The notes under the pieces: model-generated
The model's database searches: none
What the model saw: the letters and a program-made list of their open reading frames with translations, nothing else
Told to the model about the DNA's origin: nothing
Position numbers and translations under genes: made by a program
Shown: positions 1 to 7,338 of the stretch, one piece after another
How the letters are laid out: each line of letters begins with the position of its first letter
Position numbering within the stretch: position 1 is the stretch's first letter
From: Bacteroidales bacterium
GTDB lineage: Bacteria > Bacteroidota > Bacteroidia > Bacteroidales > JAOZTL01
Length of the DNA: 15,275 nucleotides
Direction of reading: 5' to 3'
Assembly (NCBI GenBank): GCA_029942205.1
Contig: JAOZTL010000016.1
Span: forward strand, 1 to 15,275

Positions 1-155
1 TGTCAATGTAAATCAGTAAGTTACGCCTAAATAACACAATTATATCAAGCAGTGCAATAAATCGTTAAAACATAGCTATATAAAGCAAAAATAATAAAAC
101 AGATGAAATCTGACCTTTCAGTTAAAATAAATAAATTTAAAATAAACAAGCTCTG

Positions 156-953
156 ATGTTCAAAGATTACTATAAAATATTAGGTATTTCACCAACGTCA
201 GATCAACAAACGATAAAGACCAATTTTCGAAAACTGGCTTTTATGTATCATCCCGATCTCAATAAGAGTCCGCAAGCTAAATATAAATTTCAAGAAATAC
301 AAGAAGCCTACGAAGTTCTTAATAATGGTCAAGCCCGAGCAAAATATGACATTTTGTACTCCCAATTTAAGCAAAAAGGCTTTGTTACCAAACGAGCACC
401 AGAGGTTCGTCAGCAAACAGCCAAAGAGCGAAGGAAAGAGCAATTGCTTAAAAAAGCCAAAGAAAAACATCGCAAACGAGAAAAAGCTAAAAAACAAGAA
501 AAAGAAAGAGCGTTTGCCTTTTCTCTGGTTGTGTTTTTTTTCACCTTAGCTGTTTTTTTTGATTACATCAGCCCTGGAACAAAAATTACAGAACCAATAA
601 CGAATCGCTACAATGCAGCATTGAACCCGATGTCTGATAAAATAATAACACCACATTCACATTTCCTTATACCAAATTACAAATCAGCATTCATTATTCA
701 TAAAGGAGTTTTTGTCGAACTAGAAATCAGTTATACCTTCAAAATAGTGAAATATGCACGAATTGCTTATAGTAAAGGAGAGCTGGTATTTTATCCATAT
801 TTTCATTACACCAATTTAGTGGTTTATCTTTTTTTTGTTGTGCATTTTTTTTCCTTATTTGCTTTATTTTACCGAAAAAATTACGACATCATTTTGGGCT
901 TATCAATAGCTCAAGGCTTATTTTTGTTTATAGCATTGATTATTTTATTTTAA
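156..953 (+). CDS. Membrane-anchored J-domain (DnaJ-like) protein
   Basis: A 265-residue protein. Residues 1-70 form a J domain: it opens with a DYYKILGI motif, and the HPD motif that stimulates Hsp70 (DnaK) ATPase activity is intact at residues 32-34, followed by a KFQEIQEAYEVL helix. Residues 80-119 are a very basic Lys/Arg/Glu-rich linker. Residues 119-137 form a first membrane span, 140-215 a soluble segment, and about 221-239 and 244-265 two more spans that end the protein. There is no Gly/Phe region, zinc-finger domain or C-terminal substrate-binding domain, so this is not DnaJ itself. The J domain should lie in the cytoplasm and recruit DnaK to the inner membrane; the client is unknown. 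The start at 156 gives a complete J domain, and no Shine-Dalgarno sequence is visible. It is convergent with the next gene. The J domain is certain; the role of the C-terminal half is not recognised. Confidence 0.9.
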   Translation: MFKDYYKILGISPTSDQQTIKTNFRKLAFMYHPDLNKSPQAKYKFQEIQEAYEVLNNGQARAKYDILYSQFKQKGFVTKRAPEVRQQTAKERRKEQLLKKAKEKHRKREKAKKQEKERAFAFSLVVFFFTLAVFFDYISPGTKITEPITNRYNAALNPMSDKIITPHSHFLIPNYKSAFIIHKGVFVELEISYTFKIVKYARIAYSKGELVFYPYFHYTNLVVYLFFVVHFFSLFALFYRKNYDIILGLSIAQGLFLFIALIILF

Positions 954-963
954 ATTTTTTTAT

Positions 964-1001
964 ACAAATGCGTAAGCAATATCAAAAAGGTCGAAGACTT
1001 T
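964..1001 (+). repeat. Short palindromic intergenic repeat, copy 1; probable terminator of the minus-strand gene
   Basis: The unit reads ACAAATGCGTAAGCAATATC and then the hairpin AAGGTC-GAA-GACTTT, with one G-T wobble. It fills most of the 46-bp gap between two convergent genes, and its hairpin covers the stop codon (1000-1002) of the minus-strand gene. Read on the minus strand, the hairpin is followed by TTTTTG, so it could act as a short intrinsic terminator for that gene. The plus-strand side has no T run. Confidence 0.7.
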
Positions 1002-4000
1002 AGAATAAAGCTCGAATTTCGACATTTGCTTGTTGAATCCAATTCATTGTTTCATGCTTTCTTAAGGTATACACCAAATTAATTTGTAAAAAATCGTTCA
1101 AAAGCCTTGTTAATCGGATGTTTCCTGACATGTTGAACCCTTTTTTGTAGCCTTCCATCATTTGATAAGCAACAGGCGTTTGGGTATTTCCATTAAAATA
1201 AATACGCAACAAACTAAAGTCTATTTCCATGCCACTAGCGGCTTTCCATTGTTTCTCTGTACTAATTTTCAGAACATGTAGCTGCATATTTTCTGTACTT
1301 AATTGATTGCTCGTTTGTAGGTATCGATAGCTTAATGCCTGTTTGTTTTTTTGTGTACGTCCAAAACTAGCTATAAGTTCATTTTCTAGGTATTCGAGCT
1401 GATAATTTTTATCAATAAAGAAGGCATTTTCGGCAATTTGATTTCCTTTTTTTATTTTTTCCAAAAATATCCATTGTTCTGAAGCTTTATATGAAAATAT
1501 AAATTGCTGAAAATCATTCGATTGTTGTTCCCAGCCATAGCTCAATTGTAGCTTATTATTTTGTTTTTGTATCCAGAAAGAAAGCATGTATTTTGAATTT
1601 TTGCTTTTGTAAGTCAATCGATTAGATAATAAAAGATTAGAAGCCACTACCAAAGAATCGTCTTTTTGTAATGGAAAATAATTTCGTTTTAAGCTTTTCC
1701 GATCGCTTGTTAAGTTAATTTGATCGCTAAATTGCAGCCAGAAGCTTTTTTTATTTCGCCATTCGGAATACAGTAGAGGCGACAGAAAGATACTGTGCTG
1801 CAATACGCTTCGATATACGGGTACAAACTCCTGTGTTGGGCGATAATAGCGCATGAAAGTAGCTTCGTCGCTAAAATGAGCCACTTCAAACTCGTTTAAT
1901 TCTTGCAGTCCATTTTCATTATAATCCATCCAATGGTATTGTCCCTGTCCTTGAGGCACTTTGATATAGAAAAATTCATTTTTTCGTTCACGTTCATTAG
2001 CCAATTGGTAGCTTATATTACCAATAAGTGCATTTTGCCACAATTTGAGATGCCAATTAGAAGCCACATTGAGTGAAGGAATATTTCCGATACTGTCATT
2101 TTTAGCAATTCGGTAATTCGCTGTTTGCCTGATTTGTAGGTGTTTGTAACCTGTCCAATTTAATTCCGATTGCAAGTCGTATGCTTCATTTACACGTTTC
2201 GTGTTTTTCCAATTAAGTCGGTTTTTAAATAATAAAAAAGCATACACTTGTTTGTTTTTGGGAGTTTTCAGCCAAAAACTAGCTTCATGAAATCGAGGTG
2301 CAGATAGAAAACTTGTGTCTATTAATGGAGATTGGTTATCTTCATATTCTGAGCCAATTCCAAACTCGCCCACAATAGATAAATAAGTTGTATTGCTCTG
2401 CCAGCGTATAAAATTGCTATCAAAATTTCCTTTGGATTGCAAAAAGCTAGTCGTTAGATTTTGTCGCCAGTGTTCCGTTTCTCCTCGAAGACTTATTTGA
2501 TTGCGTAAAGCCTGATAAATTTCTGTTTTGTTCAGCCATTGTGCCGAGTAATCTATTTGTAACATGTCGAGATGCGAATACTGCATATCAAAGCAGAGAA
2601 AGTGTTCGTCGCTAGTGGTTTGTTCTGTGTGTTGTAAATTCCAATCACGCACAAATTCTCGATCACGAAAGTTTTTGGGCGTATCAAAATCCCGATTCAA
2701 ATACTGATAACTCCAAGTGGTTTGTAATTGATTACGAGAACTGTCTTGGTGTAATAATTCTTGTTTGTAGTCGAAAAAAAGAGCCGCTGCTTGTTTCTTT
2801 ATTTGGCTACTAGTAACGAATCGATTGGCATCGTACATGCTCCAAGCCGCTTCAGCAGAGCACCTACCACTTTTGCCAATAAGCAATTGTGTCGCAATGC
2901 TTGCCAATTGTTTATTTTCAGGTGCATACAACTGTTGGATAGGCTCATAACGACCTTGCCAAACGCCATCAATAGGAGCTATCCATTCAAAAATTCGTTC
3001 GTTGGTACTGCTCGAGAGAAGTCGATAATTGCCTTTATTTTTGCCCATTAAACTAAAGCGTAGTTGATAATGCGCCGAATCAGGATGTTGCGAAAAACAA
3101 TACACATTTTCGTATGAAATGCCACCTACCAGCGTATCAATCAAAGCATAAAGAACCATTTCTTGTTGATAAGCAACACTATCAGCAGCAAGAAAATAAA
3201 TCCTTTCGTTCGGGTTTTCAGCCAAACTCAATTGTCTTATTTGTTGGTATGAAAGTGGCTGATCCGTACTTTGTGTTTTGCTGTCCGTTTCGCTGTAATA
3301 ATTCAGATCAAATCGTATGCGTTCTTTTTTCCATTCGGAATGATGAAAGCTGAGGTATCGAATATAATTTCGGTCGGCATATTCGTACTCTACCACAATT
3401 CGGGAATTACTATTGACAGGCTGTTTGGCAGTAAAAGACAATTCTGCACGATTATAATCAATCGTATAATCTTGATTTTCGCCACGCTGAAGCGGTATAC
3501 CATCGATATAAACCGTTTCTGTTCCAGATAATACAATGACCAACAATTCGCCTTTTGGAGCAGGTAATAAGTAAGGTCCCTGCATGCCTTCTATACTGGT
3601 AATTTCGGCACGATGATATTTTCCTTGCGAGCTACCAATAGCCGTTTGCGAACAAACTTCTATGCTCTTCGCTTGCGTGCTATCGCTTCTTGTATGAAGA
3701 CTCAGTCCACGAGCTTTTTTGTGCACTCGAAAGAACTGTCCTTGCTCGCTTTCTATCCACAAATCACCCATTTGTAAGTCCCCTTTTCGATGCTGCAAAC
3801 GGATAAATACTTCATTAAAATCGTGCAAATGTTGCGATCGCCCATCGGCTTGAATCGGGAGATTATTGTCTGTTAATTTGGCTTCGATAGCAATGTCTTC
3901 ATTTAATTGACCTTTTAACGATAAGCGAAAATCTGAATGCACAACCAAATCGTGTTGATTACCAGCGGTAACACCACGTGAAAGACTCCCCGATTTTTTG

Positions 4001-4401
4001 AGAGCATACAAACCAGCTACCGTTTTGTTTTCGGGAACTTGCACTTTTTCTTGGATGGGGATTTTCAAGTTTTCGGATAATTGATGATAGCGGTATGGAG
4101 TAGAAAAATTGTATGGAAATCGCCGATAACTGACATGTAATTGCTGCCACGCTTTGGGGGAATACCAAAATATCAATAGCGACTGTTGATAATCGATTCG
4201 GTAAAAAGTATCTGGCACAATTAATCCATCCAAAGTACGAAGTTCTATACTATTCGGAATTAGCGTCAAAGAATCCAGCAATAAGCTATCCGAAACGGTG
4301 ATAATACGGCTCTGCTCGGAGCTTGTTTGTTGTGCTAATAAGCTGAATGAGAGCAATAAAAACACAATAAAAACAGACAGTTTCAAGGTGAATATATTCA
4401 T
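1000..4401 (-). CDS. Large outer-membrane beta-barrel protein, conserved Bacteroidota family of unknown function
   Basis: A 1133-residue protein with a clear signal peptide (residues 1-23, cleavage after SLLA). The C-terminus ends in alternating hydrophobic strands and a final Phe, as in outer-membrane barrels. Residues 137-215 carry a block I associate with long uncharacterised Bacteroidota surface proteins: GSLSRGVTAGNQHD, then LTDNNLPIQADG, then HDFNEVFIRLQ and GDLWI. Residues 297-325 (VYIDGIPL, then DYTIDYNRAELSF) look like a beta-sandwich ahead of the barrel. From about residue 350 the protein is a succession of amphipathic strands rich in W, Y and Q. Residues 826-837 match a calcium-binding loop of the DxNxNGxxExxE type. 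It has no T9SS sorting domain and is not a typical TonB receptor, because no recognisable plug is seen. The start at 4401 gives the signal peptide. Function is unknown; transport or surface assembly are guesses. Confidence 0.85.
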   Translation of the reverse strand: MNIFTLKLSVFIVFLLLSFSLLAQQTSSEQSRIITVSDSLLLDSLTLIPNSIELRTLDGLIVPDTFYRIDYQQSLLIFWYSPKAWQQLHVSYRRFPYNFSTPYRYHQLSENLKIPIQEKVQVPENKTVAGLYALKKSGSLSRGVTAGNQHDLVVHSDFRLSLKGQLNEDIAIEAKLTDNNLPIQADGRSQHLHDFNEVFIRLQHRKGDLQMGDLWIESEQGQFFRVHKKARGLSLHTRSDSTQAKSIEVCSQTAIGSSQGKYHRAEITSIEGMQGPYLLPAPKGELLVIVLSGTETVYIDGIPLQRGENQDYTIDYNRAELSFTAKQPVNSNSRIVVEYEYADRNYIRYLSFHHSEWKKERIRFDLNYYSETDSKTQSTDQPLSYQQIRQLSLAENPNERIYFLAADSVAYQQEMVLYALIDTLVGGISYENVYCFSQHPDSAHYQLRFSLMGKNKGNYRLLSSSTNERIFEWIAPIDGVWQGRYEPIQQLYAPENKQLASIATQLLIGKSGRCSAEAAWSMYDANRFVTSSQIKKQAAALFFDYKQELLHQDSSRNQLQTTWSYQYLNRDFDTPKNFRDREFVRDWNLQHTEQTTSDEHFLCFDMQYSHLDMLQIDYSAQWLNKTEIYQALRNQISLRGETEHWRQNLTTSFLQSKGNFDSNFIRWQSNTTYLSIVGEFGIGSEYEDNQSPLIDTSFLSAPRFHEASFWLKTPKNKQVYAFLLFKNRLNWKNTKRVNEAYDLQSELNWTGYKHLQIRQTANYRIAKNDSIGNIPSLNVASNWHLKLWQNALIGNISYQLANERERKNEFFYIKVPQGQGQYHWMDYNENGLQELNEFEVAHFSDEATFMRYYRPTQEFVPVYRSVLQHSIFLSPLLYSEWRNKKSFWLQFSDQINLTSDRKSLKRNYFPLQKDDSLVVASNLLLSNRLTYKSKNSKYMLSFWIQKQNNKLQLSYGWEQQSNDFQQFIFSYKASEQWIFLEKIKKGNQIAENAFFIDKNYQLEYLENELIASFGRTQKNKQALSYRYLQTSNQLSTENMQLHVLKISTEKQWKAASGMEIDFSLLRIYFNGNTQTPVAYQMMEGYKKGFNMSGNIRLTRLLNDFLQINLVYTLRKHETMNWIQQANVEIRALF

Positions 4402-4501
4402 GTTTTAAAAATATCAGACATTGCCTTACATAATACTATAAATCCCAACGATTCGGCAAGATATTTAGTTGTTCTGAAATTTAGTAATTTCGTTAATATT
4501 A

Positions 4502-4517
4502 CACAAGTACGTAAGTA
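4502..4517 (+). repeat. Partial copy of the intergenic repeat (left half only)
   Basis: CACAAGTACGTAAGTAA (4501-4517) matches the left half of the repeat in front of kdtA (ACAAGTGCGTAAGCAA, 4844-4859) with two differences. The hairpin half is missing and unrelated sequence follows. This looks like a truncated copy. Confidence 0.45.
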
Positions 4518-4588
4518 ATTCCAATTCAACACCAAAACACCCGATAAATCCGTTATCTTTTTCCGTTTTACTGTACTTAAAATTTTAA

Positions 4589-4600
4589 CCGTAGCTACGG
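4589..4600. repeat. Perfect 12-bp palindrome CCGTAGCTACGG
   Basis: CCGTAGCTACGG is its own reverse complement and is GC-rich within a strongly A/T-rich spacer. It lies about 190 bp upstream of the minus-strand gene and 330 bp upstream of kdtA. It could be a dimeric regulator site or another genomic repeat, and a single copy cannot distinguish these. Confidence 0.4.
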
Positions 4601-4675
4601 CTATGCTGAAAATTTGAAGATTGTAAAACAAAAAAATATTTTAAATTTATTTCGGGTATTTTAATATTAAATTGG

Positions 4676-4704
4676 TATAACATCAAAAAGATCGAAGACC
4701 TTAG
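4676..4704 (+). repeat. Palindromic intergenic repeat, copy with damaged stem
   Basis: CATCAAAAAGATCGAAGACC followed by TTAG aligns with the right half of the repeat unit. One stem base differs (AAGATC instead of AAGGTC), giving an A-C mismatch in the hairpin. The CGTAAGCAA half is replaced by unrelated A/T sequence (ATTGGTATAA). Confidence 0.55.
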
Positions 4705-4740
4705 TTAAAATTTGTTTTTTTTTTATTAAAAATTTATTTC

Positions 4741-4748
4741 TACTTTTG
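4741..4748 (+). promoter_or_regulatory. Candidate Bacteroidota -7 element (TACTTTTG) for kdtA
   Basis: TACTTTTG matches the Bacteroidota sigma-ABfr -7 consensus TAnnTTTG. No well-spaced -33 TTG is visible; the nearest TTG, at 4712-4714, is somewhat too far upstream. If used, it gives a 5' leader of roughly 180 nt that contains both tandem repeat hairpins. Confidence 0.4.
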
Positions 4749-4843
4749 TAACCCGAAATTTAGTAGCCAAAAAACAAAAACTTGTGCATTTTTAAGTAAG
4801 CTAAGCCATTGATTTATAGAATTTATTAATTTCAATATTTTGT

Positions 4844-4917
4844 ACAAGTGCGTAAGCAACATCAAATAGGTCGAAGACCTAAAGTGCGTAAGTAACATTA
4901 AATAGGTCAAAGACCTT
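4844..4917 (+). repeat. Tandem pair of palindromic intergenic repeats in the kdtA leader
   Basis: Two head-to-tail copies lie 36 bp apart. Copy A contains GTGCGTAAGCAACAT from 4848 and the hairpin AGGTC-GAA-GACCT at 4869-4881. Copy B contains GTGCGTAAGTAACAT from 4884 and the hairpin AGGTC-AAA-GACCT at 4904-4916. The compensated stems with different loops show that pairing is kept while the loop varies. Copy B ends about 15 nt before the kdtA start codon, so these hairpins lie in the 5' untranslated region and could affect translation initiation or mRNA stability. Confidence 0.8.
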
Positions 4918-4932
4918 AATTAATTAATAAGC

Positions 4933-6165
4933 ATGACTGCTCTATATAATGTAGGCGTTTTTTTTTATCAATTGATAATTTCCATTGCATCTTTGTTTGA
5001 TCCAAAAGCAAAACAGTGGATAAGAGGCAGACGGGCATTATTGGAAAAAATACGAAATACTGTACATAAAGAAGACTCTATTGTTTGGTTTCATTGTGCA
5101 TCATTAGGTGAATTTGAACAAGGACGACCAGTCTTAGAACATTATCGAAAACAACATCCAGAACACAAAATACTTGTAACTTTCTTTTCTCCATCAGGTT
5201 ATGAAATACGAAAAAATTATCCATTAGCCGATTATATTTTTTATTTACCAGCAGATACTGCTCGTAATGCCAAACATTTTATTGAAATTATTAGACCAAA
5301 GAAAGCATTTTTCATAAAATACGATTTTTGGCATCATTACATCAAGCAATTGCACGAGCAACAAATACCAATTTATGTCGTATCGGCTTCGTTTCGAGCC
5401 TCTCAAGTTTATTTCAAGCCTTATGGCACATGGTTTCGGAAAATATTGAATCGAATAGACCATTTTTTTGTACAAAACCAGCAATCGGCAGATTTATTAC
5501 AATCCATTGGTTTGAAAAATCATACCATTAGCGGCGATACCCGTTTTGATAGAGCCATTCAACTGGTAGAACAAGCGAAGGAATTGTCTGTGATCGAAAT
5601 GTTTACAAAAAACGAGTCGGTGCTGGTAGCTGGTAGCATTTGGCCGCCTGACGAAAAAATATTATTGGAATATATTGAAAACAGTACACATAAAATAAAG
5701 TACATACTTGCACCTCACGAAATTCACGAATCGCATATTGAACAATTAAGCAAAGCGATAAGTAAAACGACCATTCGGTATTCGCAAATAACAAAGCAAA
5801 ATGCCACGAATGCCGATGTTTTGATTATTGATAATGTGGGTATGCTAGCAGCCGTTTATCGTTATGCAACAGTGGCTTACGTTGGTGGTGCTTTCGGAAA
5901 AGGCTTACATAATATTTTAGAAGCAGCCACGTATGGATTACCCGTTTTGTTTGGTAATAAACACGATAAATTTCCCGAAGCATCTGCATTAATCGAGCGA
6001 GGTGCGGCATTTGCCATTCGGAATTATAACGAACTGAAAGAAAAACTGGATCATTTATTTACAGAAAACAAACAGCGATTAGCATCTGGACAACAAGCAA
6101 GAGAATATATTATTCAACAGCAAGGAGCTACGCAGAAAATATCAAATTATATATTAGACATGTGA
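4933..6165 (+). CDS. kdtA: 3-deoxy-D-manno-octulosonic acid (Kdo) transferase
   Basis: KdtA (WaaA, glycosyltransferase family 30) transfers Kdo from CMP-Kdo to the lipid A precursor at the inner face of the inner membrane, joining lipid A to the LPS core. The protein is 410 residues, close to the family length. Residues 5-22 are a hydrophobic N-terminal anchor. WFHCASLGEFEQGRP (residues 52-66) contains Glu60, which by family alignment is the catalytic base. The KYDFW block, then SGDTRFDRA, GSIWPPDEK, APHEIHESHI and GGAFGKGLHNILEAATYG are the conserved nucleotide-sugar-binding motifs of the C-terminal Rossmann domain. The gene looks complete and ordinary. The start at 4933 leaves the anchor intact; no Shine-Dalgarno sequence is seen. 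It is preceded by two repeat hairpins, and its stop codon is followed within 4 nt by the toxin-like frame. Gene name and function are secure. Confidence 0.96.
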   Translation: MTALYNVGVFFYQLIISIASLFDPKAKQWIRGRRALLEKIRNTVHKEDSIVWFHCASLGEFEQGRPVLEHYRKQHPEHKILVTFFSPSGYEIRKNYPLADYIFYLPADTARNAKHFIEIIRPKKAFFIKYDFWHHYIKQLHEQQIPIYVVSASFRASQVYFKPYGTWFRKILNRIDHFFVQNQQSADLLQSIGLKNHTISGDTRFDRAIQLVEQAKELSVIEMFTKNESVLVAGSIWPPDEKILLEYIENSTHKIKYILAPHEIHESHIEQLSKAISKTTIRYSQITKQNATNADVLIIDNVGMLAAVYRYATVAYVGGAFGKGLHNILEAATYGLPVLFGNKHDKFPEASALIERGAAFAIRNYNELKEKLDHLFTENKQRLASGQQAREYIIQQQGATQKISNYILDM

Positions 6166-6169
6166 ATAA

Positions 6170-6523
6170 AAGAAAGATCAAATAAAGATTATAAGTAAAA
6201 AAACACATGGAAATTCTAAAGAAAGTAAAAAAGAACAACATTTATACGAGATAAAAGAAGCAGAAGCTGATGAAACAATAAAGTTTGGGATAAGTGGAAG
6301 CAAACTAAATAAGAATGGAAGTTCGCCTCGTGCAAATTCTCAAGTTAATCGGTTAAATAAAAAAGTAGGCATAAAGAAGTTTTTTGCAAAAATCAAAATA
6401 AAGGGAATAAAAGGACGAAAAGAAGTATTAGAAAAAGAGAAGGAAATAATAAGGCAGTACTTAAAAGATAATAACGGAAAAATGCCTAAAGCACAGAAGC
6501 GTCCTAATGGAAAAAATGAATAA
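6170..6523 (+). pseudogene. Orphan C-terminal tip of a polymorphic (Rhs-type) toxin, no start codon
   Basis: A 117-codon open frame with protein-like composition begins right after a stop (6167-6169), 4 nt past the end of kdtA. It has no ATG, GTG or TTG until codon 105 (ATG at 6482), so it should not be translated on its own. HGNS at residues 13-16 resembles the junction where variable toxin tips begin in Bacteroidota Rhs/polymorphic toxins. The tip then reads YEI (26-28), FGISG (39-43), NGSSPRANSQVNR (49-61), a charged helix with GRKEVLEKEKEII (82-94), and a basic end with KRP. The spacing of Tyr, GIS, Arg54 and the Glu helix recalls the GIY-YIG nuclease fold, which would make it a DNase; that is inference from motif order. 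Its stop overlaps the next gene by 17 nt, the usual toxin-immunity arrangement. It is best read as a silent displaced toxin cassette. Confidence 0.65.
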
Positions 6524-7208
6524 AATGGCAAGTAAATATTTGGATTATTTAGACTGTGGATCGACCTTAGATTATTCAGCTAAAGCTCAAAAGCAGTTTA
6601 ATTTGGCTTGTCATGCTTGCTCTAATTTATATTTGAACTCAATTGCTGGGAGATACCATACAGGAGAATTTAATAAAGTACGTATTGAGTTTGAAGAAAA
6701 ACTAGAGAATAATTTTGTCGAAGACTGGATAGACGTAGTTATTGTACACCTGAAATTTGATTTTGCAACATGGTATAAAGAGACTAAAAGAGAAAAGAAA
6801 AAATTAATAATTGAGAATATCCATCAAGCTATGCTATTGTTGGTAGAAGAATTTGGCTGGGCTAAAGAACCTCTTCAAAAAACAATAGAACAATGCAGAA
6901 TAAAAGAATATACAAACTATTGGCAGAGTAAACATTTAAAGAAAAAATCATCTACCAATAGACAGTTTAAGGGAGCTATTGATATAGATTATGATATTGA
7001 TGCATGCCAAATTTTTGCAGTTATTTATGATAACGAAGGTACTCAAATTCATAAACATAAATTAGTAAATAAAAAATATGATGACGAAGATTTTATTGTA
7101 CCTATTGATATAATAGAATTGATAAATGGAAAAACAAAATGGGAAAAATCAGATTTTGTATTGTATGACCAAAAACAAAAAGAAATAGGGCGAGTAAACA
7201 TCTCATAA
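6507..7208 (+). CDS. Candidate immunity protein for the adjacent toxin tip (hypothetical protein)
   Basis: A 233-residue protein of no family I recognise. It has no signal peptide or membrane segment, so it is probably cytoplasmic. Residues 1-145 look helical and rich in Lys, Glu and aromatic residues (for example EFEEKLENNF, then EDWIDVVIVHLKFDF). Residues 150-233 look beta-rich, with DIDYDIDACQIFAVIYD and VPIDIIELI. Five cysteines are scattered and do not form a zinc site. Three in-frame ATGs (6507, 6516, 6525) are possible starts: the first two overlap the toxin frame, and the third lies 1 nt after its stop and gives 227 residues. The position directly after and overlapping a toxin tip, plus the acidic stretches, is why I call it immunity; there is no sequence-family proof. 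The module is A- and purine-rich compared with the neighbouring genes, consistent with transfer. Its stop codon overlaps a repeat hairpin. Confidence 0.7.
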   Translation: MEKMNKMASKYLDYLDCGSTLDYSAKAQKQFNLACHACSNLYLNSIAGRYHTGEFNKVRIEFEEKLENNFVEDWIDVVIVHLKFDFATWYKETKREKKKLIIENIHQAMLLLVEEFGWAKEPLQKTIEQCRIKEYTNYWQSKHLKKKSSTNRQFKGAIDIDYDIDACQIFAVIYDNEGTQIHKHKLVNKKYDDEDFIVPIDIIELINGKTKWEKSDFVLYDQKQKEIGRVNIS

Positions 7209-7221
7209 GGTCTTTGACCTT
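7207..7221 (-). repeat. Hairpin-only copy of the intergenic repeat, reverse orientation
   Basis: AAGGTC-TTT-GACCTT has a perfect 6-bp stem. The loop is TTT rather than AAA or GAA, so relative to the copies near 4900 and 9975 it is inverted. It begins inside the stop codon of the candidate immunity gene (TAA, 7206-7208). The GTAAGCAACAT half is not present on either side. There is no T run directly after it, so terminator activity on the plus strand would be weak. Confidence 0.65.
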
Positions 7222-7273
7222 AAATTTAACCTTAAAGTAACATCGTAAATTTAGAGTTCAATGTTTTAAACTC

Positions 7274-7281
7274 TATCTTTG
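7274..7281 (+). promoter_or_regulatory. Promoter -7 element for the TonB receptor gene
   Basis: TATCTTTG is a perfect match to the Bacteroidota -7 consensus TAnnTTTG and lies 57 nt upstream of the receptor start codon, a usual leader length. The -33 element is not clear: TTTA near 7250-7253 is the best-spaced candidate. It separates the receptor locus from the toxin-immunity module as an independent transcription unit. Confidence 0.65.
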
Positions 7282-7338
7282 CATCAAAATAAATAACACA
7301 ATCGATTATTTTAATATTTTAATTTTAACCTATATTTT

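Larger units (their letters stand above)
4402..4932. other. Gene-free divergent intergenic region (about 530 bp)
   Basis: This region separates the minus-strand outer-membrane protein gene from kdtA, so it should carry promoters in both directions. I see no convincing gene in it. It holds a partial repeat (4502-4517), a perfect 12-bp palindrome (4589-4600), a repeat copy with a damaged stem (4681-4702), a -7-like element (4741-4748) and a tandem pair of repeats directly in front of kdtA (4844-4917). The rest is A/T-rich with long T runs, for example around 4715-4725. No riboswitch or tRNA was recognised. Confidence 0.6.

Noticed and set aside
100..112. Small hairpin CAGAT-GAA-ATCTG upstream of the J-domain gene
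   Set aside because: The GAA loop resembles the repeat family, but the stem sequence is unrelated and 5 bp is expected by chance in A/T-rich DNA.
198..497. 99-codon minus-strand frame opposite the J-domain gene
   Set aside because: Its Phe-rich product mirrors the Lys-rich linker on the other strand; it is a shadow frame.
4398..4631. 77-codon minus-strand frame with an ATGA overlap to the outer-membrane protein gene
   Set aside because: It runs through the partial repeat copy and the 12-bp palindrome, has no recognisable domain, and its composition follows the A/T-rich spacer. The overlap is most likely chance.
4402..4932. Riboswitch, tRNA, CRISPR or attachment site in the long intergenic region
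   Set aside because: No tRNA fold, no conserved riboswitch core and no regularly spaced repeat array. The only tandem repeat is two copies of the palindromic element.
6482..6523. Translation of the toxin frame from the ATG at 6482
   Set aside because: It would give only 13 residues after all recognisable toxin motifs have passed.
6340..6531. 63-codon minus-strand frame
   Set aside because: It is opposite the toxin-tip frame and Phe-rich because of the Lys-rich plus strand. The plus-strand frame has the protein-like motifs.
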